Of a stretch of 64,000 nucleotides of DNA, positions 45,774-59,365 are shown piece after piece (the stretch's first letter is position 1; every line of letters begins with the position of its first letter). Under the pieces are notes generated by a model. That model made no database searches. It was given only the letters and a program-made list of their open reading frames with translations, and was not told the DNA's origin. The stretch is from Epiperipatus broadwayi. Its lineage: Eukaryota > Onychophora > Udeonychophora > Euonychophora > Peripatidae. A program made the position numbers and the translations under genes. Location: NCBI GenBank assembly GCA_028023455.1, contig JAQFVV010012398.1, forward strand, positions 4,858,682-4,922,681. The letters run 5' to 3'.

Positions 45774-47956
45774 TGTAACGGGATATATATATATATATAT
45801 GCGTTACATTTTAATTTTAATACTTGATTTTTTTGTAAATATCTAATACTGAATTAAATGCACAAACTTTCAAAATGCACAGATAACGAATTATTAATTT
45901 ATAAATGTTTGATTTAAATATTGAAATGGGCTTTGAAAAAATTATAGAATCAAAACAAAGATTCTAATCTTTAGATAAAGAATAAAATAAAAACCTTTTG
46001 ATTTTAAAAAAAATAACGAAGATAGTTTTAATCTTAAAAATAAAAATTACAAACAGATCCTTGGGGCAAAATGACTATTAGAAAGTTGAATAGAAACAAA
46101 AGACTTGCTTTTCCCGCCCAAAGATATGGACACAGACCTCAGTGGAAAAATTTACTTAGCCATAAACCCAAAATCTACTTGGCCACAAACTGAATTAACC
46201 AATAAAATAGAGATATGGATTATGTTTGATGAATTCTGCATTCCAGAGATAAGGTGCCTGAGGACTATAAAAGGAAAATCCGAAACAATAATTAATTAGA
46301 GAGAGAATTAGAATTTTTAAATTCGTTTCATTGTTGCTGAAAAAGTTAAAATAAATATTACCAAAAATGTAATCTGTTTAATCGTGCTTCCTTCGGTGCA
46401 GCTGGCTGAAGGCAGCTTTCATCTTCATGGATCCCAGGATTGAACCACTATTAACGTCTTCAGAAACCATCGGAAATCTTCCTAAATCATCATCGTCCGC
46501 AAGAAAAGGGCTCTTGCGTAAATTAGATCTTCATTGTGAAGGAACGAGCATGGAGAAAGAAAGGAAAGTATACATTATTGATAAAAATGAACTATAAACT
46601 CTTTAATTTAAAATCTCTGAACTTTATTTTCTTTTAAAGATGAATTATAGACTTTCTCTCATGATCAAATCTAAACTCTATTTTTATAAACTTTAAAAAT
46701 TTTAAATCTTATTTAAAATTGAAACGTAATCTTTTTAAAATATGTGTTATATGTTTTCATTTATGCTAAGTGTAAGATCTGTTTGTAATAGGGTAGGGGT
46801 TTGCGATTGCAAACTTAAATTTAAAAATAAAAACACATATCGTTATTTGTGCATTATTAAATTTTAAAAATAGGTTAAAATAGTATATTTGTAATAAAAT
46901 AAATTAAATATAATATGTCATTTTAAAATGATTTAAAACTTTAAACTAAAGATTTTTTTTTTAGAATTAAATTAATAAAATGATTTAAATATTAGTTAAG
47001 TGTAGATGACTGCTAGACTTGGTTAAATATATGTTAATTTTAAAGGGGTTTTGATTTCGGACTATTTGTTTCGTAGTTGTGCCAATGCTGGTGGAGAGAT
47101 ATATGAACGTTTATATCAATGTAATGTGAAGTGTGTTAGCACCTAGGGTGACGAGTCCAACTGAATGCATGACCCCAAAGAGGTAGTCATATCATTGAAA
47201 TGGATGCAGATGTATTTCCTGCGCCATTGACCCATTCCAGCTCTATGGATTGAGAAGATAAGTCAGCAAGATAGGACCGCTCTTCCATCCATACGTAGCA
47301 TTTTCTCTTTATATTACATGCATGATTCCTTCACCAGATAGAAGCACATTCCTATACTGGTTGAAGCTCATGTTTTCTCCAATAATATCACGCTGTTCAG
47401 ATGCACATTCCTGTCTGCATGATTCTATGCTAACATGTTCATATTGCATTGGTTGCTGATATATATCTGGAAGCGAGCATTGGTGTGGCTGCGGACTTTT
47501 AGCCTGGAATCAAATGTTTGAAGATCTTTTAAATGCGTCGTCTGGGTAGCTCATCTATACTCAACATTTCTAATATTAAAAATAAAAGTTAAACAAATAA
47601 AATTAATAGTAAATAATAATGAAACAAACATTTTTTTTAATATAATTGTTTTTCAAGTTTTGTGTGTCGTCACTTATATATATATATATATATATGCGTG
47701 AATAAAATCTTTTTGTATTATTAGTACTGACAGTAATTGTTTTTATTATTTTTTTTTTATTAAAAGAAGTATATTTTAATAAATATGTATAAACCTCTGC
47801 TACTTCATGAGCTAGTGACTTGGGCTGGTGGTCGTGATCTTTCCAGCACGTATCTGTCTACTTTATAAATTTTCTAGGTTCAAATGGCCTAGTGGCGCCC
47901 TCTGTCGGCAGATACGGTAAGACTGGCAATTTCATCATCCATCACCGACCATTATA
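45774..47956 (+). mobile_element. long solo LTR in (AT)n, plus orientation
   Basis: It starts TGTAACGG (45774-45781) and ends CCATTATA (47949-47956), a CCATTACA-type end with one change. TGTAACG pairs with CGTTACA at 45802-45808, a hairpin at the LTR start. A TATA box, ACTATAAAAGGAAAA, lies near 46264, about 490 bases in. Both flanks are (AT)n. It is homologous to 49648-51587 (minus). Length is 2.18 kb; no gag or pol is recognised. The region 47150-47550 matches the other LTR in a way that once may have been coding, but the frame is broken here. Confidence 0.55.
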
Positions 47957-49647
47957 ATATATATATGTAAAGTAAATACTAATCAAATTTCTTGCTGAGA
48001 AAACTCATCTATTCCATTCTGTGCTACATGGTGTGTAATGGGAGAAGAAAATGAAGTTATTGAGCTGGCATAACTTAGCATGAAGAAAAAACTTAATTGC
48101 ATGATTCCAGCTCTATTATACATGAATACTTAAATGTGTCATACCATGAAAAAAGAACAAAGATTACCAAGAATGACCCAAAAATTATGGATTAATTATT
48201 AAAGAAATGCCATGACCCATCTTGTTAATTGAAAAATCCGCAATTTTTCTAAAAACTCACATGGATAAATTTATATGATTATAAAATGAATAGGTGTAAC
48301 TAGAAGATTAAGAACTCATTTTAAACTCATGAATGAGAATTATAATTTACACCTCATGAACAAATGGAAGGGGAAAGTTTTCACAAGATTATCACTAGAC
48401 AAAAGTGATAGTTTTTTTTAATAACTACAATTTGCTGACAAAAAACAATGACAAGAATCATGAACAAAAGTATAGAGACTAAAGTAAGAGTGTCATTTCT
48501 TTTCTCATTAAATTTACAAACTTTTATAAATATGTTTTCTTTGTTTCAGTTAATTATTAACCAATATCTTTTGATATTAATCCACCTTTTCTAAATATTA
48601 TATATGTGTTAACTTTATTTGTATTTTTTAAAATATGTGTGCATTATCTATTTTTAATTATTATTATTATTATTCATATGCATAATTCCAATTTTGTGAC
48701 ATTTGAATAATAAAATATCTATTATCTTTTTAGTATATTTTTTAAAAAAGAAATGATAATGTAATGCAAATGTTATCTAATGATGCTGCCTTATCAAAGG
48801 CTGTAATGTTAATTGTTTGAGAGGATGTAAAAACCACTTGCATGTTATTACCAGAATGAAACTATTATTGTTACATATGTTTTGACTTGTTCACTTTTTA
48901 TTTATGGATTTCATCAAGGTAACTAAGTAGAGCAACATTACCAGTGAGATTTGTGAGCCCCAGAGCTATGATTCAGTGCTAACAGGATCTCTTCAAAGAA
49001 TATAAGTTTAAATATCTTTGCTAATGGTGTTGGTCTGAGTCTATGATAATATTACCAACCAGAACTAATAAATATTATAGTCACCTTAAGTAGCATAATT
49101 TATATCCATATGAAGAGCAGGAAATATTACTGTATAAACATTAACAACAATAGGCTTTTAAACTGATACTGTTCATCAGTATGCTCATCATTATTTATGT
49201 TTGGGCTAGTCAGATACAATTGTAACCAAGTGTGGCCTGATCAAGATAGTATAGAAAGATTCGCATTACAATATATATATATTAATTTAATCTATTAAAC
49301 AAAATTGTTTTGAATATATTTATTTTCATTGTAAATTACATAAACATGAATGTGCACACACACACACTCTATATATATATATATAATCATCTTATAAACA
49401 CCGCATTCATGGCAATACAATCTTTTAATAAATACAGGCATGATTATCAATCATTCTCTATTAGAATAAAAATATTACATTTCTTTAACTCCATATATAA
49501 ACTTTAATTCTTACTAAAAATATAATATAGTTTTTATATTGTTTCTATGAGTGATTAAAAACTTTTTATTTCATGTCTCAACTTTCTTCATTTATGCACT
49601 TATGGTTATATATTTTTAAATCACAACTCATTATTTAGGGAATATAT
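47957..49647. other. AT-rich spacer between two opposed LTRs, no gene seen
   Basis: 1.7 kb with no recognised coding or repeats beyond short (AT)n runs. Confidence 0.4.
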
Positions 49648-51587
49648 TATAATGGTTGGGGAAAATGTGGAGTCTTTACCATATCTGCTGTACATGGTGC
49701 CACCAGGCTATTGGAACCTGGAAAATTTATATAGTAGGCAGATACGTACTGTTAAGATCCAAATTTTACATATATATTTTATTACAACCATCAGCCCCAG
49801 TCACTAGCTCGTGGAGCAGCAGAGATAATTTTTAATATTAAAAAAAAAATTAAAAAAGCCACTGCCAGTAATTACACACACAAACATTTATTAAACATAT
49901 ATAAAATTTAGAATTATTTTAGTATAACTTTTACTTTAGAATTTAATTTACATTTTAACTTTTTATTTTAGAAGTTCGCACAGATGAATTTATTGATATT
50001 TTATTAGAGTGTTGATCTTAGACCAAAAGTTTGCAGTCAAACTAATGTCAATCTATCTGATATATTGATGTATTCAATTCAGCATAAATACAACAACACA
50101 ATACCATACTGTCAGGAATGCACATCTGAACAGCATGGTTAATAGAAGAAATTGTCTCATCCAGTACAGGAATGTTACATCTGTCTGGCAAGAAAAACAA
50201 TAAAAAAAACTCCATAGGAAGGGATTGCAGTCCTTTTTGCCAACTTACGATCCCATTCCATAGGCAAAGGGGGTGATCAATGGAGCAGGAATACCGTCTG
50301 TATCCAATGGTCAATAAGAAATAGGCTTATTTTGCCCCAAGTGCGGTGCACAATGTGATCCTGCACATAGCGGATCTTCATGCTACATTTACTAATTATA
50401 CCAATACATCCAATCCATTGACCCAATTTAACTGCAAAACAAATAACCTAAGATTTACCCTCCCTTATACTAACATAACTTTATGAATCTATGCAGCCAT
50501 TTATGCCCAACTTAAATTTAACATGATTTAATTAAAAGTTTAGCTTAACAGAAAAAAAAAATCATAATAACCATTTAAAAGAACGGAAAAAATAAATTAA
50601 TGGAAATAATTTTTTTTAAAAAAATACATTCAATAAAAATAATTATTAATAAATGATTTAGTTTGGTCAGATAGGAATTTCTATTGCTATAATTTAAATA
50701 CTGGGAAAGTTTTATACTTAGTGTTCATGAATTATCTAAAGTTCTTATGGTTTTAAAATACTGGAAAAAATTTTTTTAGAATTAAAGTTCATTTGTTAGA
50801 GTTCTTATTGTTTTAAAAAGTCCGTATTTTCTAGTTGCTTGTAATTTGGAAGGTGTTAATTCCCACGACGTCCTGAGGAGATCGGTATGCAGTTAGCCAT
50901 TGGTCCTTTATTGTAGCTGGTATTTTATTGCCGGGCCCTGATGTTTTGTGGTCCACAATATAGGAAAACAATTGGTCATTTCTTTCTCTTTTAGAAAAAC
51001 TGAAGGGATTGAAGAGTGTCTTTTCAATTCCTTCTCCTTCAACTCTCTCTGCACTAACACATATAGCACACCTCTTCTTTCATATCTCTTTTTTTAAATT
51101 TATTTCCAAACTTTTCCTTTTATATTAAACTTTCAGATCGAGTGGACCTTACAGCATGATGATGATGATCCTTTCATTGAGGTCTGTTTCCTGAGGGATT
51201 TCTTTTATTGGCTATTCTGTTCCTATTGTTTTTTCTCTCCTATCTGACCTTTAATTATACATTTTGAGATGCCCAAGGGCTAGTTTACTTTAACTAATTG
51301 AAAATAATCATTTTCATTATACACAATAGCATTATTTAAATTATTGTACATTCTTTTTATCTTTAAATCTTTTAAGTTTTTTTTTTTTTTTAATTTAGTT
51401 TTAAAATACCTTTTCTTTTATAATTGTTTACTTTTAATAATTTTTTTTTCATCTGTGCGATTTTATATATATATGAGTTTAGATGATTTTTAATTTTCAG
51501 TTTTTAATTCTTAAAAAAAATTTTTATCTGCAAACTTTTGTTTTTAATTTTATTTATTAGAATGTAATGGCATGTGTGCCCATTACA
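49648..51587 (-). mobile_element. long solo LTR in (AT)n, minus orientation
   Basis: Read on the minus strand it starts TGTAATGGGCACACATG (51587 down), whose hairpin partner CCATTACA lies at 51570-51563 on that strand. It ends CCATTATA at 49655-49648. A TATA box ATATAAAAGGAAAA lies near 51120, again ~460 bases in. Homology with 45774-47956 is clear around 49660-49835 versus 47790-47950 (GAGCTAGTGACTTGGGCTG-like block) and in the block CTGTTCAGATG.GCATTCCTG. An 88-codon minus frame, 50314-50048, covers the latter and is open only in this copy. Length 1.94 kb. Confidence 0.55.
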
Positions 51588-52969
51588 ATATATTCATTTA
51601 CATTTTTTCAGTGTCTGCAATTGTATGCTTAAGGATATAAAAGTGATGAATTGTGGCTTATAAAATATATTGTACTATAAGCCCCACTGAAAATACAACT
51701 AATTCTCTCTCCATGCTACCAGCAATACTATTTCAGAGTCATCATACATCCTTATAAAGCATCATAATTTTAGCTACCCACACAAAAATTTTAAGATACC
51801 TGCATGTCTGTAGCAAAAGTTTAGTTAGTTTCACATATTTATAACTTGTCTTCAATTTTCTCCTTACATCACAAAATTTTGCAAACCACTTGAAAACTTT
51901 TTTGTGATTCATGGCATTACCACAATATATACTTTGATTTATTTTAAATATTTCAGTAGCAATTTTGCAAATTTAAAACAAAGTTTAATGTTAGAGCATT
52001 GTTCAATTGTGAGTTTAGATATAAAACACACTGATATATTTCACGTGGTAACTACTTATTTAAATTAACTAACGTTTTAAAAATTTTATGGATAATATCT
52101 AGTCACACATATACTGATTAAGAAGCGGTATTGAAGACAAATTGGAGAGAAAATCTATAATTAATCATTTTTTCACTGACATGCACATCATTTACATATA
52201 TACATTGTGACAACAAGATTTAAAATATAAAATGGCATGAAAAGAAAGAAAAAAAAAATTCAGATAATAATCATTTAGTAAAAAATGGGAAAAGAAAAAT
52301 ACGTATTGAAAAACACTTATTAACGGTTATTTTATTGACAAAAAAAAAATTGAAATGGGAATATTTTTTATTGGTCTAGTTTTTATCTATGGGGGAATAA
52401 AACATGAGGTATCATATTTGTCTAGTAAGTAGTTTTTGTTATAATTGGTATTTTAATATATGGGCTGCGGGTCATAAAAGTTATAATAGAGTAGTGATGA
52501 CTGGCACATGTATGAAATTCTCTACTTTTATAAGGCAGATAAATTAACTAAGCAGTATAATATAATAGTAGGATGAAATATTGCCTGAAACTAATTAAGT
52601 GTGTTTATAGACTCAATCTATTCTTGATAAAAATGAATAACATTCTGTAAATTATATTAATCCAAGGAGATAGTTAAGACTTAGCTGTTTTATTTTCTCT
52701 TCAGTCAATAATGCTCTTTTAAGATGCTGTTGAATAAATAAGTTTTGAGAAACAGTGATCTTGATTCAGTATAAGCATTGATCGTCAGTAGTGAGTAAGT
52801 CAGTAGTGATTCGATTTTTAAAAAAATCTTTTTGTATTTTAAGAAAAATATTAACAATAAAGCTTTGTAGATATAAAATGTGATGTTTAATTAAAATGTA
52901 CCCAGAAGAGTGAAGTCAATTATAACTTATCTGGAAATATTATATAATGAATTCAAGTGCTTTTTTTTT
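51588..52969. other. AT-rich region, no gene seen
   Basis: No recognised feature on either strand. Confidence 0.4.
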
Positions 52970-55035
52970 GTTTTATCTTTGAAGCAGTTAAACTATTGAC
53001 TGTTGATTTTTCCCAATGTTTAAAAACACTCCAATGAATTTTAATTAAAACTTGACAGACTTTGAAGATGATTCAAACGCAACTGAGATCAATAAGAAGG
53101 TAGCCGATTCTCTATTAATTAAGAACTGCAATAAAGATAGTTTATACAAAAAAAAAAATAGCAATTTACAGATAAATTTTAAACTAAGGTAAAACGGTGT
53201 AAAAAAAAATAAAAAAATATGAAATTTTTTTAAATGATTCAGTAAAAAGAATTGAGAATATATAAAGATCTATAAAGTAATTGCAAAGAAATCAAGTTAT
53301 ATATCATGGGACTAATAGTTCTTAACAAGCTTTTCTAAATATCCCTAACCTCAGACCAGTTTCTAGCTCTGGCTGTCATCAGTGAAGCACTAACTATTAG
53401 ACAAATGCTGGGGCTTGACCTGGTATTTTTACATATAATACCTGAATGTCCTAGGGTCTGATGGTAGCCAGAGCGAGAAACCATTTTGAGGATAGGGATA
53501 TTCAAAAAAACTTGTCAAGAGCTATTAGAACACTCATTATATAACATCTATAAAGTAATATGAAATAATAATAATAATAATATGAAAAAATTTAACTCTG
53601 TATGATTCAAGGAAAACTATAGGAGAAAATAAAAGTTGCAAAAATATAATTTAACATCTTAGTATTGAAATAAAAGTTATTTCAATAATAAATAAGAAAA
53701 AATTAATTATTATATTCTATAGTTATAAAGAACAAAAAACAACAACAAAGTAATTACTACAATTACTATATTATCTGAATAGTCAAGCATTTTAAATGAA
53801 GAGATAATATATACAATTAAATCTAAGAAGAAAGGAAAAGTTCCTAGAAATAATGGAATTATTATTGATGTCTTAAAACAAACAAGTGAAGAAATAGAAA
53901 AAAATATTGATACAAATGTACCAGATAATTAGAAGAATACAATAATGATACCGACATTTAAGAAAAGTGATAAAAAGATATTTAAAATTACAGATCTATC
54001 TATCAGTCTTCTATCAGGTCTATACAAAATCTTTATTAAGATAATCAAACCAACCAATAAAAAAACTGGATTTAAAAGTGATTTTAGCACAGGAATCACA
54101 TCTAAATAATGAGGAGAGTTATAGAAAGAATCAATAAATATTGAACACCATTACACTTTGGACTTTTAGATTATAAAAAAGTATTTGATTTTATAAGATT
54201 ATCTACAATGATTAAAGCTCTGAACTATCAAGATATAGATCCAGTATATTGTTATATTTTGAAGAATATTTGCCACAATAATAACAACAGTGATTAGATT
54301 ACATAATCATATTAAGAAGATTAACTCAGATAAGGATGAATAACAGGATGATTCCATATCTCCAAAACTTGTTTATAGCCGTTTTTCAAGAAGTATATTG
54401 TGAATTAAAATGGAAAGCTAAAAAAATAAAACTATACAAACATTTGGTGATGATAAGATTGCTTTTGCATAAAATGCTTTAGAGTTTCAGAAAGTGTTGA
54501 AAAAATTATCAGATAAAATGAAGAAATTAAGACTAAAAATAAATACAAAAAAAAAACTAAAATAATATTAATTGGATTTTGTCAGAAGATAATAAAGATT
54601 GATAATTATAGATTTAAAGAAATTGATAACTTCAAATACCATGGTCTCATTATTAATATAAATTGGAACATAATAAATGAAATTAATCATGGAATTAAAC
54701 TTGGATGAAGTGCTTTTGGTAAAAATAATTTAATAGAAAAAAAGAGCTTTTGTATTTGAAAAGTAAAGTTTTAAATAGATGTTTTACTAACAGTGAATAA
54801 ATTAAGAGTCTGAAATGAAGCTGGGTTGATCATATTGCTAAAAGAAGTATTAATAGATGGACACATGAAGTTTTAAATTGGATTCCAAAAGATTGTAAAA
54901 AACATATGAAGAGATCACATGTGATATGAATCAATGGAACAATAAAATTTGTTGGTGTGATGTGAAAAAGAGATGCTATGTTTTTAAGAATCTGCATTAA
55001 ACTTGAAATCTTTATTCTCTAGTGGATTGATAATG
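52970..55035 (+). pseudogene. RTE-like LINE, copy C
   Basis: Ordered family blocks: near 53040 the pre-RT linker, near 53800-53960 the I-K-S-K-K region, near 54150-54250 F-x-L-L-D-Y-K-K-V-F-D (the first catalytic motif position), near 54640 Y-H-G-L-I-I-N, and near 54880 the W-I-P-K-D-C-K block, ending W-I-D-N-G at 55030-55040. Many stops and shifts. A foldback-related element is inserted at 53312-53530. Confidence 0.65.
53312..53530. mobile_element. foldback element related to FB
   Basis: Arms of ~67 bases at 53318-53385 and 53459-53525 are imperfect reverse complements (TTCTTAACAAGCTTTTCTAA with TTCAAAAAAACTTGTCAAGA). The inner part of the left arm, CAGTTTCTAGCTCTGGCTGTCATCAGTGA, resembles the inner arm of FB copies 1 and 4, so it is a divergent relative rather than the same subfamily. 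Confidence 0.6.
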
Positions 55036-55804
55036 GTTGAAAATGATAATGTCATGAGCATTAAAATGAACAAAAAATGAACTTTCCTATGAAGATTGAA
55101 ATGAAGCCATATAAAAATGAGTTGTTTTTACATCTGGGATATAATGGATTTCAGTCTTATTTAGAAACTTGCTAAATATTTAGTGCATTTGTTAAATATT
55201 TTTAATCTAAATCTTATAGATTTGCCAAATATATTTCTAAAGTATGATGTAAATACTGAACTATCATCTTGCAAAAAATGTCTCAGACTAATAGCTCTCA
55301 CTATATATGTATTTCATGAAACAAACCAACACTCATAACATAAGAATATTCAAAATACCTGATTAAACTTGTGACTTTTATTTTTATTTCTGTATTTAAA
55401 CTTTATCCTCAACCATATCTTTCCAATGAAAATATTTAACATTGCACTTCTTTAATAATTTTGAGATAATCTATGTTATGCAAATGAGGCTAGCCACTCT
55501 TATGAAAGCTATGCTTAAGTTTATTATGAAATATCTTTTAGGGCATTATTATTTTTTATTCACTTTACATGTTTAATACAATGAAGATATTATTTTTTAA
55601 ATAGAAAACTCTATAATATTATATCTAGCAAGTCGAAGAACATATGGATTGGTCTTATGATGTTGACATTGTAAGTTTAGAACCTTAAGGAACATCCATA
55701 AAAAAAAAATTGTAACATCTTTATGCTACATTGTTAGCGAGTCCAAATTTCATTTCCAAAAAGTAAATTGAATAAATTAACACCTTATATATAAAACAAT
55801 TAGT
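55036..55804. other. AT-rich spacer, no gene seen
   Basis: A short segment near 55105 (TGAAGCCATATAAA) recalls the start of repeat X. Nothing else recognised. Confidence 0.35.
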
Positions 55805-58270
55805 TGCTATCATCATCATTTTTAATCATTATCAATACACTGCAAGATAAAGGTCTCTCCAAGTTCATCTTCTCCAATCTCTAGCTCCTCTTCTCCACAT
55901 CATCCCAGTATATTTTCTTATTTCATCAAGCCATCTAACATGTGGTTTTATTCTAGGTCTTTTACAATCTCTTGGAATCTAGTTTAAGATTTCAACTGTC
56001 CATCTATTATCATCTCTTTTAGCAATGTGTCCAGCCCAACTTCACTTTGTCCCTTACGTGTTTGTTCTGTCATCCATGGATTTTGTTTTTGATTTCTTCT
56101 TGAAACTCCTAGAATTCATGTTTCCATATTTTGCTGAGTGGTCTGAAAGTGTGAATTGCTCTTCTGTTAATTTTCCAAGTCTCAGATCCATAAGTAAGAG
56201 CTAATAAAACACATTTATTAAAAACCTTCCTTGTCAAACACACAAGCATATTTCCTTTAATATTAAATTATTTCTATCAAAAGCAGTCCAACCAAGTTTA
56301 ATTTTATGATTACTTTCATCCATTATGTTTCCAGCTGTAGTAATAATCTGACCAATGTATTTGTGGAGGTTAACTTCTTCTAACTCTTCATTATCAATCT
56401 TTATTTTCTTTTTTTGAGAAAATCCATTGAACATTATTTTAATCTTTTTAACATTTATCTTTAGTCCTAATTTTTTACTTTCTTCTGATAACTCTTGCAA
56501 CATTTCCTGAAACTCTAAAGCACTTTTTTTCAAAAACAACTATATCATCAGCAAAATCTAGATGATTTAAATAAACTCCATTTACTTTTACTTCTTTACC
56601 TGCTCATTTTAATTTACAAAATACTTCTTGCAAAACTGCTGAAAAAGTTTTGGAGTTATGCAGTCACCATGTCATACACTCTTCTCAATGTTAATTTTTT
56701 TTAGTATCATTATGTAATCTAATTGTTGCTGTTGCAATTTTGTAAATATTCTTCAGAATATGACAATATCCTAGATTTATACTTTGGTGGTTTAATGCTT
56801 TAATCTCTGAAGAAATCATTATAGAAATCAAATGCCTTTTCATAATCTACAAATCTAAAGCATAATGGGAACTCATTGATCATTTCTGTAACTTCTCTCA
56901 ATATTTTGACATGATCCACTATACTAAAACCACTTTTAAAACCAGCTTGTTCTTTGGGTTGGTTAAAATCCAAAGTTTACTGTAGATGAGTTGCAATTAT
57001 TTTGGTAAAATTTTTTTTATAAAACTGATAAAAGACTGGTAGGTATGTAATTTCTAATATCCCTTTATCATATTGCATTCTTCCAATCTGGTATATCTTT
57101 ATCATTTAAACATTGGGTATATAACTTTTCCAAAAAATGTTCTATTTCTTCACATGCTTTTTTAAGGATATCAATTATAATTCCATCATTACCTGGAGTT
57201 TTTCATTTCTTTATAAATTTAATTATATCTCTCACTTCTTCATTTAAAATTCTACACAATTCAGAAGATATAATAATTGTAGGAGGTAGTTTTCCTTGTT
57301 CTTTGTTGCTATATAATTTTTGATAGAACTCTTTTACACACTTCATGATAGCATCTCTCTTTTTAGTAAGAGTTCCATCATTTTTTCTCATTGCAGAAGT
57401 TTTCTACCAATAGTTGTTGTTTTACACTTTTGAGATTTTTATTCTCTTTTGTAGATTTCCTTACTAGTTTACAATTATTCTTATATTGTTAATAACTCTT
57501 TTTCACACCATTTTACAAAACTCAAGATATTCAATCCTTCTTAATGCATCATTTTTATATATTTTAATGTTCCTTTTTTTTTCATAAATTCTTTAATCTC
57601 AGTTTTTACCAGCTATCTTTATTGTAATTTTTAAAAGTGTATCAGTTATCTTCCTATTGAATTCATTCAAATCTGAATCATGTTCAAATTCTGTTAATAT
57701 TTGAAAATAATTTGTAAGTTCTAATTTAAATTTATTGGAATGTTTCTGAAGATTAGGAATGTCAACTGCATATATTTGTCTCTTTAGTTTTGCATTTATA
57801 TATATCTTACATCTCACTAATCAATGATCACTTTCTGTGTTGAATTTTTTATTTTCTGTTAGTCAAAATATAATCCAATTTTGCAGTTTTCATGTCCACT
57901 TTCATTTAACATTTTAAAAATCATAATATAAAGTTTTTAGTTTTTTGAAAACTCCACAAGTCTATGTTCTTTTTATTTTTATCACCATAACCAAATTTAC
58001 CTACAGTATTTATATCTTTTAATTGTTTATCAATTCTAGCATTAAAGTCTCTCATAATAATTTTGAAATGTTGTTTTGTATGATCAAAAACCTTTTGTAC
58101 ATCCATATAAAAACCCTCTACGTTTTCATCACAATGAGAACTTGTTGCGGCATAAACCTGAATTATCTACATTTGGTATCTGTTATTAAGTTGAATAACT
58201 AAATTCTACCTCACTTTATTTCCAATATTTGAAGTAGAGTACATGCCTACTTTTTAAATCAATTGTCTCT
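55805..58270 (-). pseudogene. RTE-like LINE, copy F (endonuclease to 3' tail)
   Basis: Minus strand, reading down from 58270: endonuclease with I-I-Q-V-Y-A-A-T-S, D-V-Q-K-V-F-D-H-T-K and I-I-M-R-D-F-N-A-R (58106-57921 frame; the usual G of G-D-F-N is R); a linker frame 57817-57599; K-E-F-Y-Q-K-L-Y-S at 57391-57203; the RT region with an F-A-D-D-I-V remnant near 56550-56530; and the thumb frame 56539-56234 with N-G-F-S-Q-K-K-K-I-K-I. The C-terminal part runs to (ATCATC)n at 55808-55818, the (GAT)n-type tail. It is the most complete copy of the family, though broken by stops and shifts. No foldback is inserted. Confidence 0.8.
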
Positions 58271-58639
58271 TCACTTTTTTTTTTAATTTCATAAAGTCCA
58301 GTAATGTCCTATTTAGTATTAAACAGTTCTCTATATGACTATGAAATATTCTGCAGCACATTAGTATATGTGTTGAAAATTCACATTTCACTTAATAACC
58401 TACCAATGTATTAAAATCAATTCACCTTGTCAATATGATAAACATCTAAACTAAACATTGCTGATTTTTTTTTGTATCATTGGCTCATAAAGATCTTGAA
58501 TTTTCAAACAACGTTTTTTATAGATTATTATTCAAAAAATTAAAAACATTAAATAGATCATCTTTTAAATTTTATAAATTTAAAAGCTTAAAAATAGTTT
58601 TGTTTTTAATTAATTTATTATGAAATTTGTATTCATTTT
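58271..58639. other. AT-rich spacer, no gene seen
   Basis: Nothing recognised between two minus-strand LINE relics. Confidence 0.35.
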
Positions 58640-59240
58640 TTGATGCTTTCTCTCTGATGCTATCTATAAGTATAATAAAAATGAAAGTTAGAGCTGGTAT
58701 ACATTCTATTTGATATCAGTTTTTACTTCAAATGCCTTAGTCTCCCTATCAGTAATAATGATTCATTTCATTCTATTATGAAAAAATCACTACATTCAAC
58801 TTTCTAGATAACAAATTTGTGACATAAATCTGTTTGATTAAATGGTTCAAAATGCCTTGACCAAATCAAAAAAATCAATATATAAATTACTTTTTGTTCC
58901 CGGTTCAATTTTTTATATTGCCTGACTAAATTATGTCCATAGTTCTTGTTGAATTTTCTTAAACTATAAAAAGTTTCTTTGAACTAACTAATCACCTATT
59001 ACAGGAAACAACCTATTCAACAAAAATATTTTTGTTGTAGTAGATAATGATGGATCTTCCATAATAATTACTGTATTCATGTCTATTATTCTTACTTTTA
59101 AACACTGTAACAACAGAAGCATCCTTATGATTAGGTGGCACAACTATATGAGTCCATATTTTCTTCCAAAATTCCAATATTTTTAAAGCTAACACATTTA
59201 AATCTTCTCTAGATATTTCATCAGTATTTGACACTATTCA
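58640..59240 (-). pseudogene. fragment of a further LINE reverse transcriptase
   Basis: The frame 59234-59013 gives a W-x-x-I-W then V-P-P-N-H-K-D-A-S-V-V-T-V-F-K-S-K-N, the start of a non-LTR reverse transcriptase. Further down, R-E-Q-K and F-D-L-V-K-A-F (the D-x-x-K-A-F-D palm motif, final D lost) lie near 58900-58860, and T-D-I-K followed by V-Y (the K-Q-G-C position) near 58700. The wording differs from the RTE-like family nearby, so this is a separate family. Both ends are lost. Confidence 0.6.
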
Positions 59241-59274
59241 TTTTTAAAATTACAAAAATTGTTTTTATATAATT

Positions 59275-59365
59275 ATGTGTCAACGCATCGGCCGGGAAGC
59301 AAACCAGGGACAACTGCTTGTAAGGCAGCTGCGCTGATCACTCAGCAACCAACGCTTGACTAAAC
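59275..59365 (-). mobile_element. tRNA-derived SINE, second copy
   Basis: On the minus strand GTTGGTTGCTGAGTGATCAG, GCTGCCTTACAAGCAGTTGT and CCCGGCCGATGCGTTGACAC match the other two SINEs. It lacks a clear A-tail and target duplication, so it is older or truncated. Confidence 0.75.
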
